A DNA stretch of 43,011 bases from Bacteroidales bacterium (GCA_012719495.1 JAAYAG010000026.1:1-43011); one strand, 5' to 3'. Counted from the stretch's first letter, positions 27,202 through 36,184 are shown. The notes: generated from the sequence alone by a model not told the origin. Program-made: numbers and translations.

Positions 27202-28395
27202 ATGAAAGCCATCTCGTTATTATTGATCATTACCCTCTTGTGCGGCAGTTACCAAGCCATGGCACAAAAGAAAACACCAGGGAAAAAAGTTGAGGTAACA
27301 GAATCTGAAGAAGATAGTGAAGAAAGCGACGAAGAAGAAAACTCCGATTCGGAAGAAGCAGAAGAAGTAGAAGAAGAAGCCTCTACCCCCAAGGAACAAA
27401 CACTAAGCCTGTTCTCAAAATACGATTTTGTAGCTGGTGATAAAGTGGTTTTTTTCGAAGACTTTTCACAAGATGCAGTGGGCGATTTTCCGGCACTTTG
27501 GAACACAAATGCTTCGGGCGAAGTTTGTATAACAGGCGAATTTCCAGGCAAATGGCTTAAGATGAACGCCGACGGAATGTTTTTTCTTGAAAAAGGTTTC
27601 AATTTTCCAAAAAACTTCACATTCGAGTTCGATGTGTTGCCCATGCAAGAGGAAAGTGGCGATATTGGCCGTATAATCCTTGCATTATTTTCGCCATCTG
27701 AAGGCGACTTATACAATTCGGGAGGAGTACCCGGCGATGCAGGGATAGAAATTGCTATGGGAAGTTATTTTTCCTATCGTGCCTACGATGAAAACAAAGA
27801 TCTGCAAAACGATGTATGGAATAAAAAAATGCCAAAAAATGAAGTAAGCCATGTTTCGATATGGGTTCAAAATTCGAGGCTCAGGTTATATGCCCTTGGC
27901 TCCAAATTACTCGACATCCCGCAAGCACTAACAAAAGGGTTCGACTACAAGCAGATTCGTTTCTGCACCGACGAAATTGAAGCTACCAAATTTCTTATAA
28001 GTAATATACGAGTTGCAGAAGCAGGAACCGATCAGCGCAGCAAGTTCCTTACCGATGGGAAACTGATTAGTTATGGTATCCTTTTCGACGTGAATTCCGA
28101 CAAAGTGAAACCCGAATCGTACGGAGCTCTTAAAGAAATGGCTGATATACTTAAAGAAAACCCGTCGGTACGGGTGAAAGTGGTCGGCCATACCGATTCA
28201 GACGGCAACGATGCCGCAAATCTCGACCTATCGAAGCGACGTGCCAATTCGGTGAAAAGTGAACTGTGCAAGGTATTCTCTGTTGATTCCAGCCGTATCG
28301 AAACCGATGGTAAAGGAGAAACAGAACCTATTGAAAACAACAACACCCCGCTGGGAAAGAGCAAAAACCGGAGGGTTGAATTTCTTAAACTCTGA
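27202..28395 (+). CDS. OmpA-family peptidoglycan-associated outer membrane protein
   Basis: 397 aa. A signal peptide (cleavage near residue 21, QAMAQ) is followed by a very acidic linker (about 30-62, runs of Glu/Ser/Asp). The middle domain (about 70-275) resembles a beta-sandwich, and the C-terminal OmpA domain (about 285-397) has VVGHTDSDGNDAANLDLSKRRA and ends NRRVEFLKL, the peptidoglycan-binding signature. It probably anchors the envelope or carries a surface domain. It heads a three-gene plus-strand block inside the otherwise minus-strand suf region. Confidence 0.88.
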   Translation: MKAISLLLIITLLCGSYQAMAQKKTPGKKVEVTESEEDSEESDEEENSDSEEAEEVEEEASTPKEQTLSLFSKYDFVAGDKVVFFEDFSQDAVGDFPALWNTNASGEVCITGEFPGKWLKMNADGMFFLEKGFNFPKNFTFEFDVLPMQEESGDIGRIILALFSPSEGDLYNSGGVPGDAGIEIAMGSYFSYRAYDENKDLQNDVWNKKMPKNEVSHVSIWVQNSRLRLYALGSKLLDIPQALTKGFDYKQIRFCTDEIEATKFLISNIRVAEAGTDQRSKFLTDGKLISYGILFDVNSDKVKPESYGALKEMADILKENPSVRVKVVGHTDSDGNDAANLDLSKRRANSVKSELCKVFSVDSSRIETDGKGETEPIENNNTPLGKSKNRRVEFLKL

Positions 28396-28469
28396 ACCAA
28401 CGGGTAAATATCAAAATACTGAAAAAACCGGCATAAGGAGTAACGATAAAGTCTAGTATAATCTGCAAA

Positions 28470-29051
28470 ATGAAAAAAATCATCGTTGTTTTTTCTAAGG
28501 CACTAAAACTGATGAGATCGCCAGCAAGCGAATGGAAAAACATTGCTGCTGAAGAAGGCGGTATACGCGACCTTTTTGTTAATTTTTTGCTGCCGTTTAC
28601 CCTAATTACCATGCTTGCCTGTTTTATCGGATACGGTATTGTGGGTTCAAAACAAAGCATGTTTGGCTTGGTGGCCAGCGAAAAACTAGGCATTCGTTAT
28701 GCGCTTTATTACGCCTTTTTACTCATTGGATCCATTTTTATTTCCACCTCAATATTAAGTATTCTCGCTCCTTTTTTTGAAGCCACAAGCAATTTTAGCC
28801 GTAATTTCAGACTGATTGTTTACTCCTTTTCACCCTCGATGACAGCAACTTTGCTGCTCATTATTCCTCTGTTCGCCCCATTGGTATTGTTAGCCGGAAT
28901 ATACAACCTGATTATCCTGCTCAGTGGCCTTTCCCGGATGACATTTGTCCCTGTAAACAAAAAATGGGGATATTTTGCGGCCATCGTTGGCACATTGGTG
29001 TTTGTATTTTTTGCTGTGGCAAAAATCCTCACTCAAATTATAATCAATTAA
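28470..29051 (+). CDS. Yip1-family integral membrane protein
   Basis: 193 aa with about five hydrophobic helices after a short N-terminal segment (LMRSPASEWKNIAAEEGG). That segment is the typical opening of bacterial Yip1/DUF1282-like proteins, where a Trp-containing amphipathic start precedes the membrane bundle. Function is not established. It lies 74 nt after the OmpA-like gene and 13 nt before a lipoprotein gene, suggesting one transcript. Confidence 0.72.
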   Translation: MKKIIVVFSKALKLMRSPASEWKNIAAEEGGIRDLFVNFLLPFTLITMLACFIGYGIVGSKQSMFGLVASEKLGIRYALYYAFLLIGSIFISTSILSILAPFFEATSNFSRNFRLIVYSFSPSMTATLLLIIPLFAPLVLLAGIYNLIILLSGLSRMTFVPVNKKWGYFAAIVGTLVFVFFAVAKILTQIIIN

Positions 29052-29064
29052 ATATTAATGCATT

Positions 29065-29718
29065 ATGAAAAAAGTCCTATTCATTGGAATCGCCATTGCA
29101 CTGATGGTTTCCTGTTCAAACAAAAAAAACAATCAAGTTGATTCTTTGGTGAAAGAAGCCGAGAAAATTGAAAAGGCTATGGAAGATGCTCCAACGGCAA
29201 AAACAGTGGCCAAGAAGATTTTCAATGTAAAATCGGGGTATGTAAAATACAAAAGCCTGGCTGCCGGCATGGAAATGACCCGTGAAATGTGGTTCGACGA
29301 TTATGGAACCCTTCAGTATGAAGAAAATTACATGATAATGATGGGGCAAAAAACCGGTAGTTCGGCAATTGTTCGCGACGGGTACCGGTACGACTGGTCT
29401 TTTAATACAAACGAAGGAACAAAAAACAAATTTTACACAGCCGAATACGTAGAGTTTGAAAACGTTTCGAAAGAAGACATTGAACGATATAAGATGAAAG
29501 ACCATGGGTATGAAACCATTGCCGGGAAAAAATGTCGCAAGGTAAGTGTAGAAAAACCTGTGGTTGCTACGACCTGGACCTGGGAAGGTTTGCCAATAAA
29601 GACTACCACACAATTCGCTGGCAACGATGTAATTATGGAAGCTTTGGAAGTGAGGGAAGAAGCAATTCCCGCTTCACGCTTCGAAATTCCTTCAGGGATT
29701 ACCTTCACCGAAATGTAA
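29065..29718 (+). CDS. Hypothetical lipoprotein
   Basis: 217 aa with a lipoprotein signal: the lipobox LMVSC gives C17 as the lipidated residue, followed by SNKKN. The body is a beta-rich domain with repeated aromatic/Gly strands (GYVKYKSLAAGMEMTREMWFDDYG, TWTWEGLPIKT). It resembles DUF4412-like or LolA/outer-membrane lipoprotein folds of Bacteroidota, though I cannot name a family with confidence. It is the third gene of the ompA–yip1 block and ends 1 nt from the convergent sufS stop. Confidence 0.75.
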   Translation: MKKVLFIGIAIALMVSCSNKKNNQVDSLVKEAEKIEKAMEDAPTAKTVAKKIFNVKSGYVKYKSLAAGMEMTREMWFDDYGTLQYEENYMIMMGQKTGSSAIVRDGYRYDWSFNTNEGTKNKFYTAEYVEFENVSKEDIERYKMKDHGYETIAGKKCRKVSVEKPVVATTWTWEGLPIKTTTQFAGNDVIMEALEVREEAIPASRFEIPSGITFTEM

Positions 29719-29719
29719 A

Positions 29720-30940
29720 TTAACTTAACATGGCGACCACTTTTTTAAGTGCGTCGACAAAACGATCTATTTCATCCCTGGTATTGTAAAAGGCTAATGA
29801 AACCCTTACAGTGCCGGGGATTTTAAAATGATCCATTACCGGTTCGGCACAGTGATGGCCTGTTCGGACAGCAAAGCTCATCTTGTCGAGAAACATTCCC
29901 ATATCGTAAGGATGAATTGAGTTCACAATGAAAGAAATTACATTCGATTGATGGCTAGTTTGCCCAAAAAAACGGATTCCGTCAATTGTATCAAGTTTCA
30001 TTCGTGCATAATCGGCCAATTCTTGCTCATAATGAAAAATCTTGTCAAATCCGATCGAATTAAGATAATCGATAGCTGCTCCCAATCCGATAACTTCGGT
30101 AAAATTGGGCGTTCCGGCTTCAAATTTATAGGGGATAACATTGAAGGTTGTACCCGAGAAAGAGACTTTCTCAATCATTTCGCCACCTCCAAGGAAAGGG
30201 GGCATAGCGTCGAGCCATTGGCGCTTTCCGTAGAGACAGCCCACACCGGTAGGACCGTAAAGTTTATGGCCCGAGAAAACGAAGAAGTCGCAGTCCATTT
30301 TCTGCACATCAATAGCAATGTGCTGTACCGCTTGGGCACCATCGATCAGAACAGGGATATTCTTTTCGTGGGCAATAGCGATGACTTCCTCTACCGGATT
30401 GATAGCCCCAAGCACATTCGATACTAAGGTTACGGCAATTATTTTCGTCTTTTCGGAAATCAGTTCAGGAAGTTTCTCGACCATCAACCGCCCGCTGTCA
30501 TCAAAAGGAATAACTTTTATCGTTGCCTTCTTCCGCTCACAAACAATTTGCCAGGGAACAATATTGGCATGGTGTTCCATTTCGGAAACAATTACCTCGT
30601 CGCCCTCATGGATAAACGCTTCGGAAAAAGAATAGGCTACAAGGTTAATGCTTTCGGTGGTTCCTTTGGTGAAAATAATCTCCTCGCGCGATGGCGCATT
30701 GATAAATTGCTGTACCTTGTCGCGAACCGCCTCAAATTCAACTGTTGTTTGGTTGCTCATGTAGTGGGCACCACGGTGCGGATTCCCGTTAAACTGGGTA
30801 TATATCTTTTCAACGGCTTTTAAAACCTGTAACGGTTTGAAAGCTGTTGCCGCGTTGTCGAAGTAAATATATCGTTTCCCGTAAACCTCTCTTTCGAGAA
30901 TTGGGAAATCCTTTCGTATCGCTTTAATATCAAATTTCAT
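29720..30940 (-). CDS. sufS: SufS cysteine desulfurase
   Basis: PLP enzyme that takes sulfur from cysteine for Fe-S cluster building (group II, SufS/CsdA type). The PLP lysine is K226 in FSGHKLYGPTG, and the persulfide cysteine C364 lies in RTGHHCAEPVMD. ATAFKPLQV near the N terminus also fits. The length of 406 aa is normal. It follows sufD on the minus strand after a 108-nt gap in which no gene is visible. It donates sulfur to SufE, whose gene is now separated from it by three reversed genes. Confidence 0.96.
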   Translation of the reverse strand: MKFDIKAIRKDFPILEREVYGKRYIYFDNAATAFKPLQVLKAVEKIYTQFNGNPHRGAHYMSNQTTVEFEAVRDKVQQFINAPSREEIIFTKGTTESINLVAYSFSEAFIHEGDEVIVSEMEHHANIVPWQIVCERKKATIKVIPFDDSGRLMVEKLPELISEKTKIIAVTLVSNVLGAINPVEEVIAIAHEKNIPVLIDGAQAVQHIAIDVQKMDCDFFVFSGHKLYGPTGVGCLYGKRQWLDAMPPFLGGGEMIEKVSFSGTTFNVIPYKFEAGTPNFTEVIGLGAAIDYLNSIGFDKIFHYEQELADYARMKLDTIDGIRFFGQTSHQSNVISFIVNSIHPYDMGMFLDKMSFAVRTGHHCAEPVMDHFKIPGTVRVSLAFYNTRDEIDRFVDALKKVVAMLS

Positions 30941-31048
30941 CGTATCATTTTCATTTTCGGAAAGGGCAATTCAACAATCATCGGATGTCATTCAACTGCG
31001 ACGGCCACTTCTGCCTTCACTCTTTCCTAAAGTATTTTCTCCGTTTTG

Positions 31049-32419
31049 TTAGTGGCTGCAACTTAATGCACAATTCTGGCATGGGCTCAAATCGCCACGA
31101 AGCCTTCTGTCGACCATCTCACCGATTCGTTCACGCAAAGGCGCAATGTTGATTTTAGAAACCACATTATCGGCAAAAGCATACATGATCATCAGGCGGG
31201 CTTCCCGTTCTCCAATACCCCGCGCACGAAGATAGAACAGTGCTTCTTCATCGATGCGGCCTACAGTAGCGCCATGGCTACATTTTACATCGTCGGCATC
31301 GATAATCAACTGCGGCTTGGTATTCATTTCGGCCTCCTCGTTCATCAGTACGTTATTGTTTTGCTGGTAAGCTTCGGTTTTTTGTGCATCGCGGAAGACA
31401 TGAATGCGCCCGGCAAAAGCACCACTCGACTGCTCATCCAAAATATTTTTGAAAAGCTGGTAGCTGGTACAATTGGGTTTTGTGTGCTCCATCACCACAT
31501 AATTGTCGACATGCTGTTTTTGGTCGTTATACGACAAGCCGTTCAAACTGGCACTGGCGTGTTCACCAACCAATTTTACCGAAAAGTTGTTACGAACAAT
31601 TCCGCCATTCAGGGTTAATGTATTGGTAAGCAGATTGGCATTCTCCCAAACATCGCCAAAAAGGTGAGTCAGGTTGACGGCACCATTATGCTGGTTTTGT
31701 AAAGACAGGAAACTAAAGCGGGCATCGCGATCGACAACACATTCGCTGACATTGTTCAGAATGTAATAGTTCTGGTTGAGCGTATGGTCACAAAAAACAA
31801 TAGTTGCCTCACTGTTTTTTCCACACACAAACAAATTTCGCTGCACGGCAAAAGTATTCTCGGCCGCATTCAGAAGGTTAATCACCTGAATCGGTTTTTC
31901 GATCGTAACATTGTCGGGAATGTACAGGAAAAGCCCGTCTTTGGCCAAAGCTGTGTTTAGGTTCGGCAGCGGATCGTCAGTCTGGCCAGCTTGCTGGTTA
32001 TAATATTTATTGAAAATTTCGGCATGTTCCCGAGCGGCATGTTGAAGGCTACAGCAAACAACACCTTGTGGTAACTCGCCAACCCGACGATTACGTCCGT
32101 AATACCAACCATTAACCAATAATATAATGTGGGTATCCAACTGGGGTACGTCGCAATTAAAAAGGTCGTGTAGGTCGACATTCTGCTCGATATATTTTGG
32201 TACAACCGAAAAGTCGTTTTGAAATGCAGGACGCAGGTCGGTGTATTTATAATTTTCGTTTTTGCGCGAAGGAATACCTTTCTCCTGAAATTTGCGCATT
32301 GCCAGCTCTCTCGCCTCGTTCATTACGGGAGAAGAACCCTCGTAATATACCGACCGGTTCTGGTAAAAAAGATCGGCCAGTTCTTCAGTAGCCGTATAAT
32401 TGGTTAAAACATTACTCAT
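31049..32419 (-). CDS. sufD: SufD, Fe-S cluster assembly scaffold subunit
   Basis: 456 aa, SUF-FeS beta-helix family. The C-terminal half shows VKCSHGATVGRIDEEALFYLRARG and AFADNVVSKI, the conserved end of SufB/SufD proteins. The N-terminal region (about 40-60) has GIPSRKNENYKYTDLR. It forms the SufBC2D scaffold. Its start overlaps the end of the preceding DUF1016 gene by 8 nt, so an inserted gene is now translationally adjacent. It ends with a cysteine-containing tail (CQNCALSC). Confidence 0.94.
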   Translation of the reverse strand: MSNVLTNYTATEELADLFYQNRSVYYEGSSPVMNEARELAMRKFQEKGIPSRKNENYKYTDLRPAFQNDFSVVPKYIEQNVDLHDLFNCDVPQLDTHIILLVNGWYYGRNRRVGELPQGVVCCSLQHAAREHAEIFNKYYNQQAGQTDDPLPNLNTALAKDGLFLYIPDNVTIEKPIQVINLLNAAENTFAVQRNLFVCGKNSEATIVFCDHTLNQNYYILNNVSECVVDRDARFSFLSLQNQHNGAVNLTHLFGDVWENANLLTNTLTLNGGIVRNNFSVKLVGEHASASLNGLSYNDQKQHVDNYVVMEHTKPNCTSYQLFKNILDEQSSGAFAGRIHVFRDAQKTEAYQQNNNVLMNEEAEMNTKPQLIIDADDVKCSHGATVGRIDEEALFYLRARGIGEREARLMIMYAFADNVVSKINIAPLRERIGEMVDRRLRGDLSPCQNCALSCSH

Positions 32420-33455
32420 TGCTTCTGCTTTCTATTTGTTTTTTTGCCATTTCAATGGCTGTATGCAACTTCTTTTCCAATAATTTCTTCGAGGGAAGCT
32501 CTGTCATATACTCTGCAACTTTTATTCCCGACTCTTCTAACTTCAGCAACTCAATTTGCTCTGGTGAATTCTCAGAACATAAGATCAAACCCAATGGCGA
32601 TTTTTCCCCTTCTTCGGTTTCAAATTTTTCGAGATACCGAAGATATAGCTCCATCTGGCCTTTATAACTTGCCTTGAATTTTCCCAATTTCAAATCAATC
32701 GCCACTAATCTTTTGAGTTTTCGATGATAGAATAGTAAATCAAGATGATAATCTTCATTGTCAATAACCATCCTTTTCTGACGCTCTACAAAAGTAAAAC
32801 CCTGTCCAATCTCAAGAATGAATTTTTCCAATTCATTCAGAATAGCTTTTTCTAAATCTTTTTCGCTATATGAATCTTTCAACCCCAGGAAATTCAAAAA
32901 ATAAGGATCGCGAAAAACCATTTCAGGCGAAAGGTTACCCTGATCATGTAATTCTTTTAACTCTTTGGAGATTGTATCTTGAGGTTTCTTCGAAATGGCT
33001 GTCCTTTCATAAAGCATCGAATTTATTTTATCAGAAAGGACACGGGTGCTCCATTTCTCCATTCTGCACATTTCGATATAAAACTGTCGCTTCAACTCAT
33101 CGTCAAGATACATAACCAGCTTAATATGTGTCCAAGACAATTCTCTACTCACTGCGGAGACAATGTTTTGAGGAATTATCTCCGCACTGCGGAGACAATG
33201 TCGTAGATGTTGTTCACTCCAACCACCTCCGAACTGCTCAGTCAACTTTTTTGAAAGAGAATAAACAACCTGCTTCCCATAGTCTGCCCTTTGATTTTGG
33301 AGTATCTCATCATTAATTAATTTACCAACTTTCCAATAAAGCATAGTCAACGCAGCATTCACAGTAACTGCTACATCCTTCCTGCTTTCCTCTATCAAAT
33401 TCGAAATTTCAGAAAACAGGTTCTCACTATTATGCTTTATTTCAGGCAATGACAT
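32412..33455 (-). CDS. DUF1016 / YhcG-like PD-(D/E)xK nuclease
   Basis: 347 aa. The N-terminal DUF1016_N region (about 15-165) includes LYWKVGKLI, GGGWSEQHLRHCLRSAE and SRELSWTHIKLV. The C-terminal nuclease domain (about 180-345) has FRDPYFLNFLGL, ELEKFILEIGQGF and the catalytic-looking HLDLLFYHRKL...VAIDLKLG (E210, D239, D254, K256). Such genes are linked to defence loci and mobile islands, and their targets are unknown. It sits exactly between sufC (3-nt gap) and sufD (8-nt overlap), which is not standard suf content. The reading frame is intact. Confidence 0.93.
   Translation of the reverse strand: MSLPEIKHNSENLFSEISNLIEESRKDVAVTVNAALTMLYWKVGKLINDEILQNQRADYGKQVVYSLSKKLTEQFGGGWSEQHLRHCLRSAEIIPQNIVSAVSRELSWTHIKLVMYLDDELKRQFYIEMCRMEKWSTRVLSDKINSMLYERTAISKKPQDTISKELKELHDQGNLSPEMVFRDPYFLNFLGLKDSYSEKDLEKAILNELEKFILEIGQGFTFVERQKRMVIDNEDYHLDLLFYHRKLKRLVAIDLKLGKFKASYKGQMELYLRYLEKFETEEGEKSPLGLILCSENSPEQIELLKLEESGIKVAEYMTELPSKKLLEKKLHTAIEMAKKQIESRSNE
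33150..33201. repeat. 17-bp direct repeat and hairpin inside the DUF1016 gene
   Basis: A 17-bp sequence (CACTGCGGAGACAATGT) occurs at 33150-33166 and 33185-33201, with a 35-bp period. On the minus strand the two copies are read in different frames (HCLRSAE and NIVSAV). The second copy is part of a perfect 7-bp hairpin, TCTCCGC (33179-33185) with GCGGAGA (33189-33195). Confidence 0.8.
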
Positions 33456-33458
33456 TTA

Positions 33459-34211
33459 CTAATCTCCCAACTCTTTCTTGATCCAGTCGTACCCTTTTTC
33501 TTCCAGTTCAAAGGCGAGCTCTTTGCCTGCCGACTTCACAATGCGCCCGTTGTAAAGCACGTGTACAAAATCGGGGACAATATAATCGAGCAAGCGCTGA
33601 TAGTGGGTTACAACAATTGTTGCGTTATCGGGCGATTTCAGTTTATTCACCCCATTGGCCACAATTCGCAAGGCATCGATATCGAGTCCGGAGTCGGTTT
33701 CGTCGAGGATGGCCAACTTGGGTTCGAGCATGGCCATTTGGAAAATTTCGTTCCGTTTCTTTTCTCCTCCTGAAAAACCTTCGTTTACCGAACGGTTTGT
33801 CAACGACGAGCTGATTTCGACTACCTTCTTTTTCTCCTCCATTAAACGAAGGAACTGAGAAGCCGTAAGCGGAGCAAGACCTCTGTGCTTGCGGTGTTCG
33901 TTGACAGCGGTCTTCATAAAGTTAACCATGCTTACCCCCGGAATTTCGACAGGATATTGAAAACTGAGAAAAACACCGTTACGGGCACGTTCTTCGGCCG
34001 ACTGTTCGAGCAAATTTTCACCATAGAAAATCACCTCTCCATCGGTTACTTCGTACTTGTCGTGGCCGGCAAGCACATTTGCCAACGTACTTTTCCCCGA
34101 TCCGTTAGGTCCCATAATGGCATGTACTTCGCCTGGTTTAACGGTAAGGCTAATGCCTTTTAGTATCTCTTTGCCTTCAACGTTGGCATGTAAATTTTTA
34201 ATTGTTAGCAT
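33459..34211 (-). CDS. sufC: SufC, ATPase of the SufBCD scaffold
   Basis: 250 aa ABC-type ATPase. Walker A is GPNGSGKST (about 34-42), the signature is FSGGEKKRNEI and Walker B is LAILDETDSGLD. The DETDSGLD form is typical of SufC. It powers cluster assembly on SufB/SufD. It is separated from sufB by the four-helix-bundle gene and followed after 3 nt by the DUF1016 gene. Confidence 0.97.
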   Translation of the reverse strand: MLTIKNLHANVEGKEILKGISLTVKPGEVHAIMGPNGSGKSTLANVLAGHDKYEVTDGEVIFYGENLLEQSAEERARNGVFLSFQYPVEIPGVSMVNFMKTAVNEHRKHRGLAPLTASQFLRLMEEKKKVVEISSSLTNRSVNEGFSGGEKKRNEIFQMAMLEPKLAILDETDSGLDIDALRIVANGVNKLKSPDNATIVVTHYQRLLDYIVPDFVHVLYNGRIVKSAGKELAFELEEKGYDWIKKELGD

Positions 34212-34246
34212 ACTCTTTTTCTAATTTTGTATCAAGTATCAGGTAG

Positions 34247-34259
34247 CAAGAATCAAGAC
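34247..34259. repeat. Inverted repeat, distal arm flanking the four-helix-bundle gene
   Basis: CAAGAATCAAGAC on the plus strand is the exact reverse complement of GTCTTGATTCTTG at 34629-34641. Together the arms bracket the 119-aa gene in about 395 bp. Further related short runs (ATCAAGTATC) lie just outside at 34231-34240. Confidence 0.8.
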
Positions 34260-34612
34260 TTTGACTCGAGAGATCTCCTGAATTTGAAAATCATCTTTTG
34301 AATTTCTTTTAGCTCTTCGATTATAGAATAAACTATTTCAATTTTTTCATAACCCAAATCAGCACAAATAAACAACTGCGTTTCGAGCTCAAATGCAGAG
34401 CCGTTGGCAATATCTAAAAAACGAATGAATTCTTTGTCAGAATCTCTTCCCGCTCCTTCAGCAATATTCGATGGAATTAAAATAGCAGCCCGCTGCATTT
34501 GATTCGTTAAACTGTAGAGCTGATGAGAAGGAAAAGACTCAGAAAGAATAAATATCTTTTTCACTAAACTCCTTGATTGTTGCCATATTTTCAATTCCAA
34601 ATAATTATGCAT
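34253..34612 (-). CDS. Four-helix bundle protein (S23/IVP family)
   Basis: 119 aa. The family hallmarks are LKIWQQSRSLVKKIF near the start, QMQRAAILIPSNIAEGAGR (about 38-56) and the helical C terminus ending RRSL. It belongs to the S23/intervening-sequence protein family, first known from inserts in 23S rRNA genes and related to the diversity-generating-retroelement accessory protein Avd. Its function is unknown. It sits between sufB and sufC, bounded by inverted repeats. No reverse transcriptase or variable repeat is nearby, so it is not an Avd of a local DGR. Confidence 0.93.
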   Translation of the reverse strand: MHNYLELKIWQQSRSLVKKIFILSESFPSHQLYSLTNQMQRAAILIPSNIAEGAGRDSDKEFIRFLDIANGSAFELETQLFICADLGYEKIEIVYSIIEELKEIQKMIFKFRRSLESKS

Positions 34613-34615
34613 TTT

Positions 34616-34645
34616 TCTTGATTCTTGTGTCTTGATTCTTGTGTC
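34616..34645. repeat. Tandem repeat and proximal inverted arm upstream of the four-helix-bundle gene
   Basis: Two exact tandem copies of the 14-mer TCTTGATTCTTGTG (34616-34629, 34630-34643) lie between the sufB stop and the gene start. The segment 34629-34641 is the reverse complement of 34247-34259. Confidence 0.8.
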
Positions 34646-34648
34646 TAT

Positions 34649-36094
34649 TTATCCCACACTCCCCTCCAGACTGATCTGTAGCAGTTTTTGTGCTTCAACG
34701 GCGAATTCCATCGGCAGTTTATTTAATACCTCACGGGCATAACCGTTAACAATCATCCCAACGGCATCCTCGGTATTAATGCCGCGCTGGTTACAGTAAA
34801 ATATCTGATCTTCGCTGATTTTCGACGTGGTGGCCTCGTGTTCGAGAATGGCTGTTTTATTGGCACATTCGATATACGGGAAAGTATGTGCGCCACACTT
34901 ATCGCCCATGAGTAACGAGTCGCACTGCGAAAAATTCCGGGCGTTATCGGCTCGCTTCGAAACTTTCACCAATCCACGATACGAGTTATTACTTAAACCG
35001 GCAGAAATACCTTTTGAAACAATGGTGCTTTTGGTATTCTTTCCAATGTGGATCATTTTGGTTCCGGTATCGGCCTGCTGGTGGTTATTGGTCAACGCTA
35101 CCGAGTAAAATTCACCAACCGAATGATCGCCCATCAATACGCAACTGGGATATTTCCATGTGATAGCCGACCCTGTTTCGACCTGCGTCCACGAGATTTT
35201 AGAAAAATCGCCCCGGCACATTCCGCGTTTGGTTACAAAGTTGTAAATACCACCTTTGCCGTTTTTATCGCCGGGATACCAGTTCTGAACTGTTGAGTAT
35301 TTCACCTCGGCACGCTCCATGGCAATAATTTCAACTACAGCGGCATGAAGCTGGTTCTCGTCGCGCTGGGGTGCAGTACATCCTTCCAGATAGGAGACAT
35401 AGCTATCGTCATCGGCCACAATAAGTGTTCGCTCAAACTGGCCGGTGTTGGCTGCGTTAATTCGGAAATAGGTGGAAAGTTCCATTGGGCAACGCACCCC
35501 TTTGGGCACATAACAGAACGATCCATCGCTAAAAACCGCCGAATTCAGGGCTGCGAAATAGTTATCGGTAGCCGGAACCGCATTGCCAAGGTATTTCTTT
35601 ACCAAATCGGGATACTCCCTCACCGCTTCGCTGAAAGAGCAAAAGATAATGCCTCGTTCGGCAAGGGTTTCTTTAAAAGTTGTTTTTACCGAAACACTAT
35701 CCATCACCGCATCGACAGCTACCCCCGAAAGTATTTTCTGTTCTTCGAGTGGAATACCCAATTTATTGAAGGTTTCGAGTATTTCTGGGTCAACCTCGTC
35801 GAGGCTGTCAAGCTGCTTTTTCTGCTTGGGAGCTGCATAGTATATGATATTTTGGTAGTCGATCGGTGGAATTTTCAGATAGGCCCAATCGGGTACAGGC
35901 ATCTCAAGCCAACGCCGAAAAGCCTTCAACCGGAATTCAAGCATCCACTCGGGTTCACCTTTCTTCTCTGAGATTAGTCGCACAACATTTTCGTTGAGCC
36001 CTTTCTCGATAACTTCTGTTTCAATGTCGGTTACAAACCCAAACTGGTACTCTTCGTTTGTAACTTTATCCAATATTTCATTTTGCTCTGCCAT
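34649..36094 (-). CDS. sufB: SufB, Fe-S cluster assembly scaffold subunit
   Basis: 481 aa SUF-FeS family scaffold on which the cluster is built with SufC and SufD. Characteristic segments are [58 protein letters not shown] and the C-terminal [22 protein letters not shown]. It is the first gene of the suf operon, with a -7 element 62 nt upstream and thiL divergent. The following gene is the inserted four-helix-bundle gene, not sufC directly. Confidence 0.97.
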   Translation of the reverse strand: MAEQNEILDKVTNEEYQFGFVTDIETEVIEKGLNENVVRLISEKKGEPEWMLEFRLKAFRRWLEMPVPDWAYLKIPPIDYQNIIYYAAPKQKKQLDSLDEVDPEILETFNKLGIPLEEQKILSGVAVDAVMDSVSVKTTFKETLAERGIIFCSFSEAVREYPDLVKKYLGNAVPATDNYFAALNSAVFSDGSFCYVPKGVRCPMELSTYFRINAANTGQFERTLIVADDDSYVSYLEGCTAPQRDENQLHAAVVEIIAMERAEVKYSTVQNWYPGDKNGKGGIYNFVTKRGMCRGDFSKISWTQVETGSAITWKYPSCVLMGDHSVGEFYSVALTNNHQQADTGTKMIHIGKNTKSTIVSKGISAGLSNNSYRGLVKVSKRADNARNFSQCDSLLMGDKCGAHTFPYIECANKTAILEHEATTSKISEDQIFYCNQRGINTEDAVGMIVNGYAREVLNKLPMEFAVEAQKLLQISLEGSVG

Positions 36095-36153
36095 TCTCTA
36101 TTAAAAACGTATGAATAAACTAACAACGTTTCAGCCCATCGGTTTAAAATTAA

Positions 36154-36184
36154 TTGCAAAGATAACAAAGTAGTCTTATTTTTG
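36154..36184 (+). promoter_or_regulatory. Promoter for thiL
   Basis: TTG (36154-36156) and TATTTTTG (36177-36184) are spaced by 20 nt, a good Bacteroidota match, 40 nt before the thiL ATG. The leader is too short for a TPP riboswitch. Confidence 0.55.
36157..36164 (-). promoter_or_regulatory. -7 element for the suf operon
   Basis: Minus-strand TATCTTTG (TAnnTTTG) followed by C, about 62 nt upstream of sufB. It overlaps the spacer of the divergent thiL promoter, so the two promoters may interfere. Confidence 0.5.

Noticed and set aside
34253-34612. Four-helix-bundle gene as the Avd of a diversity-generating retroelement
   Set aside because: No reverse transcriptase, template repeat or variable-repeat target gene is found anywhere in the window.
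35345-35971. 208-codon open frame opposite sufB
   Set aside because: Antisense shadow of sufB; the sequence resembles no protein family.
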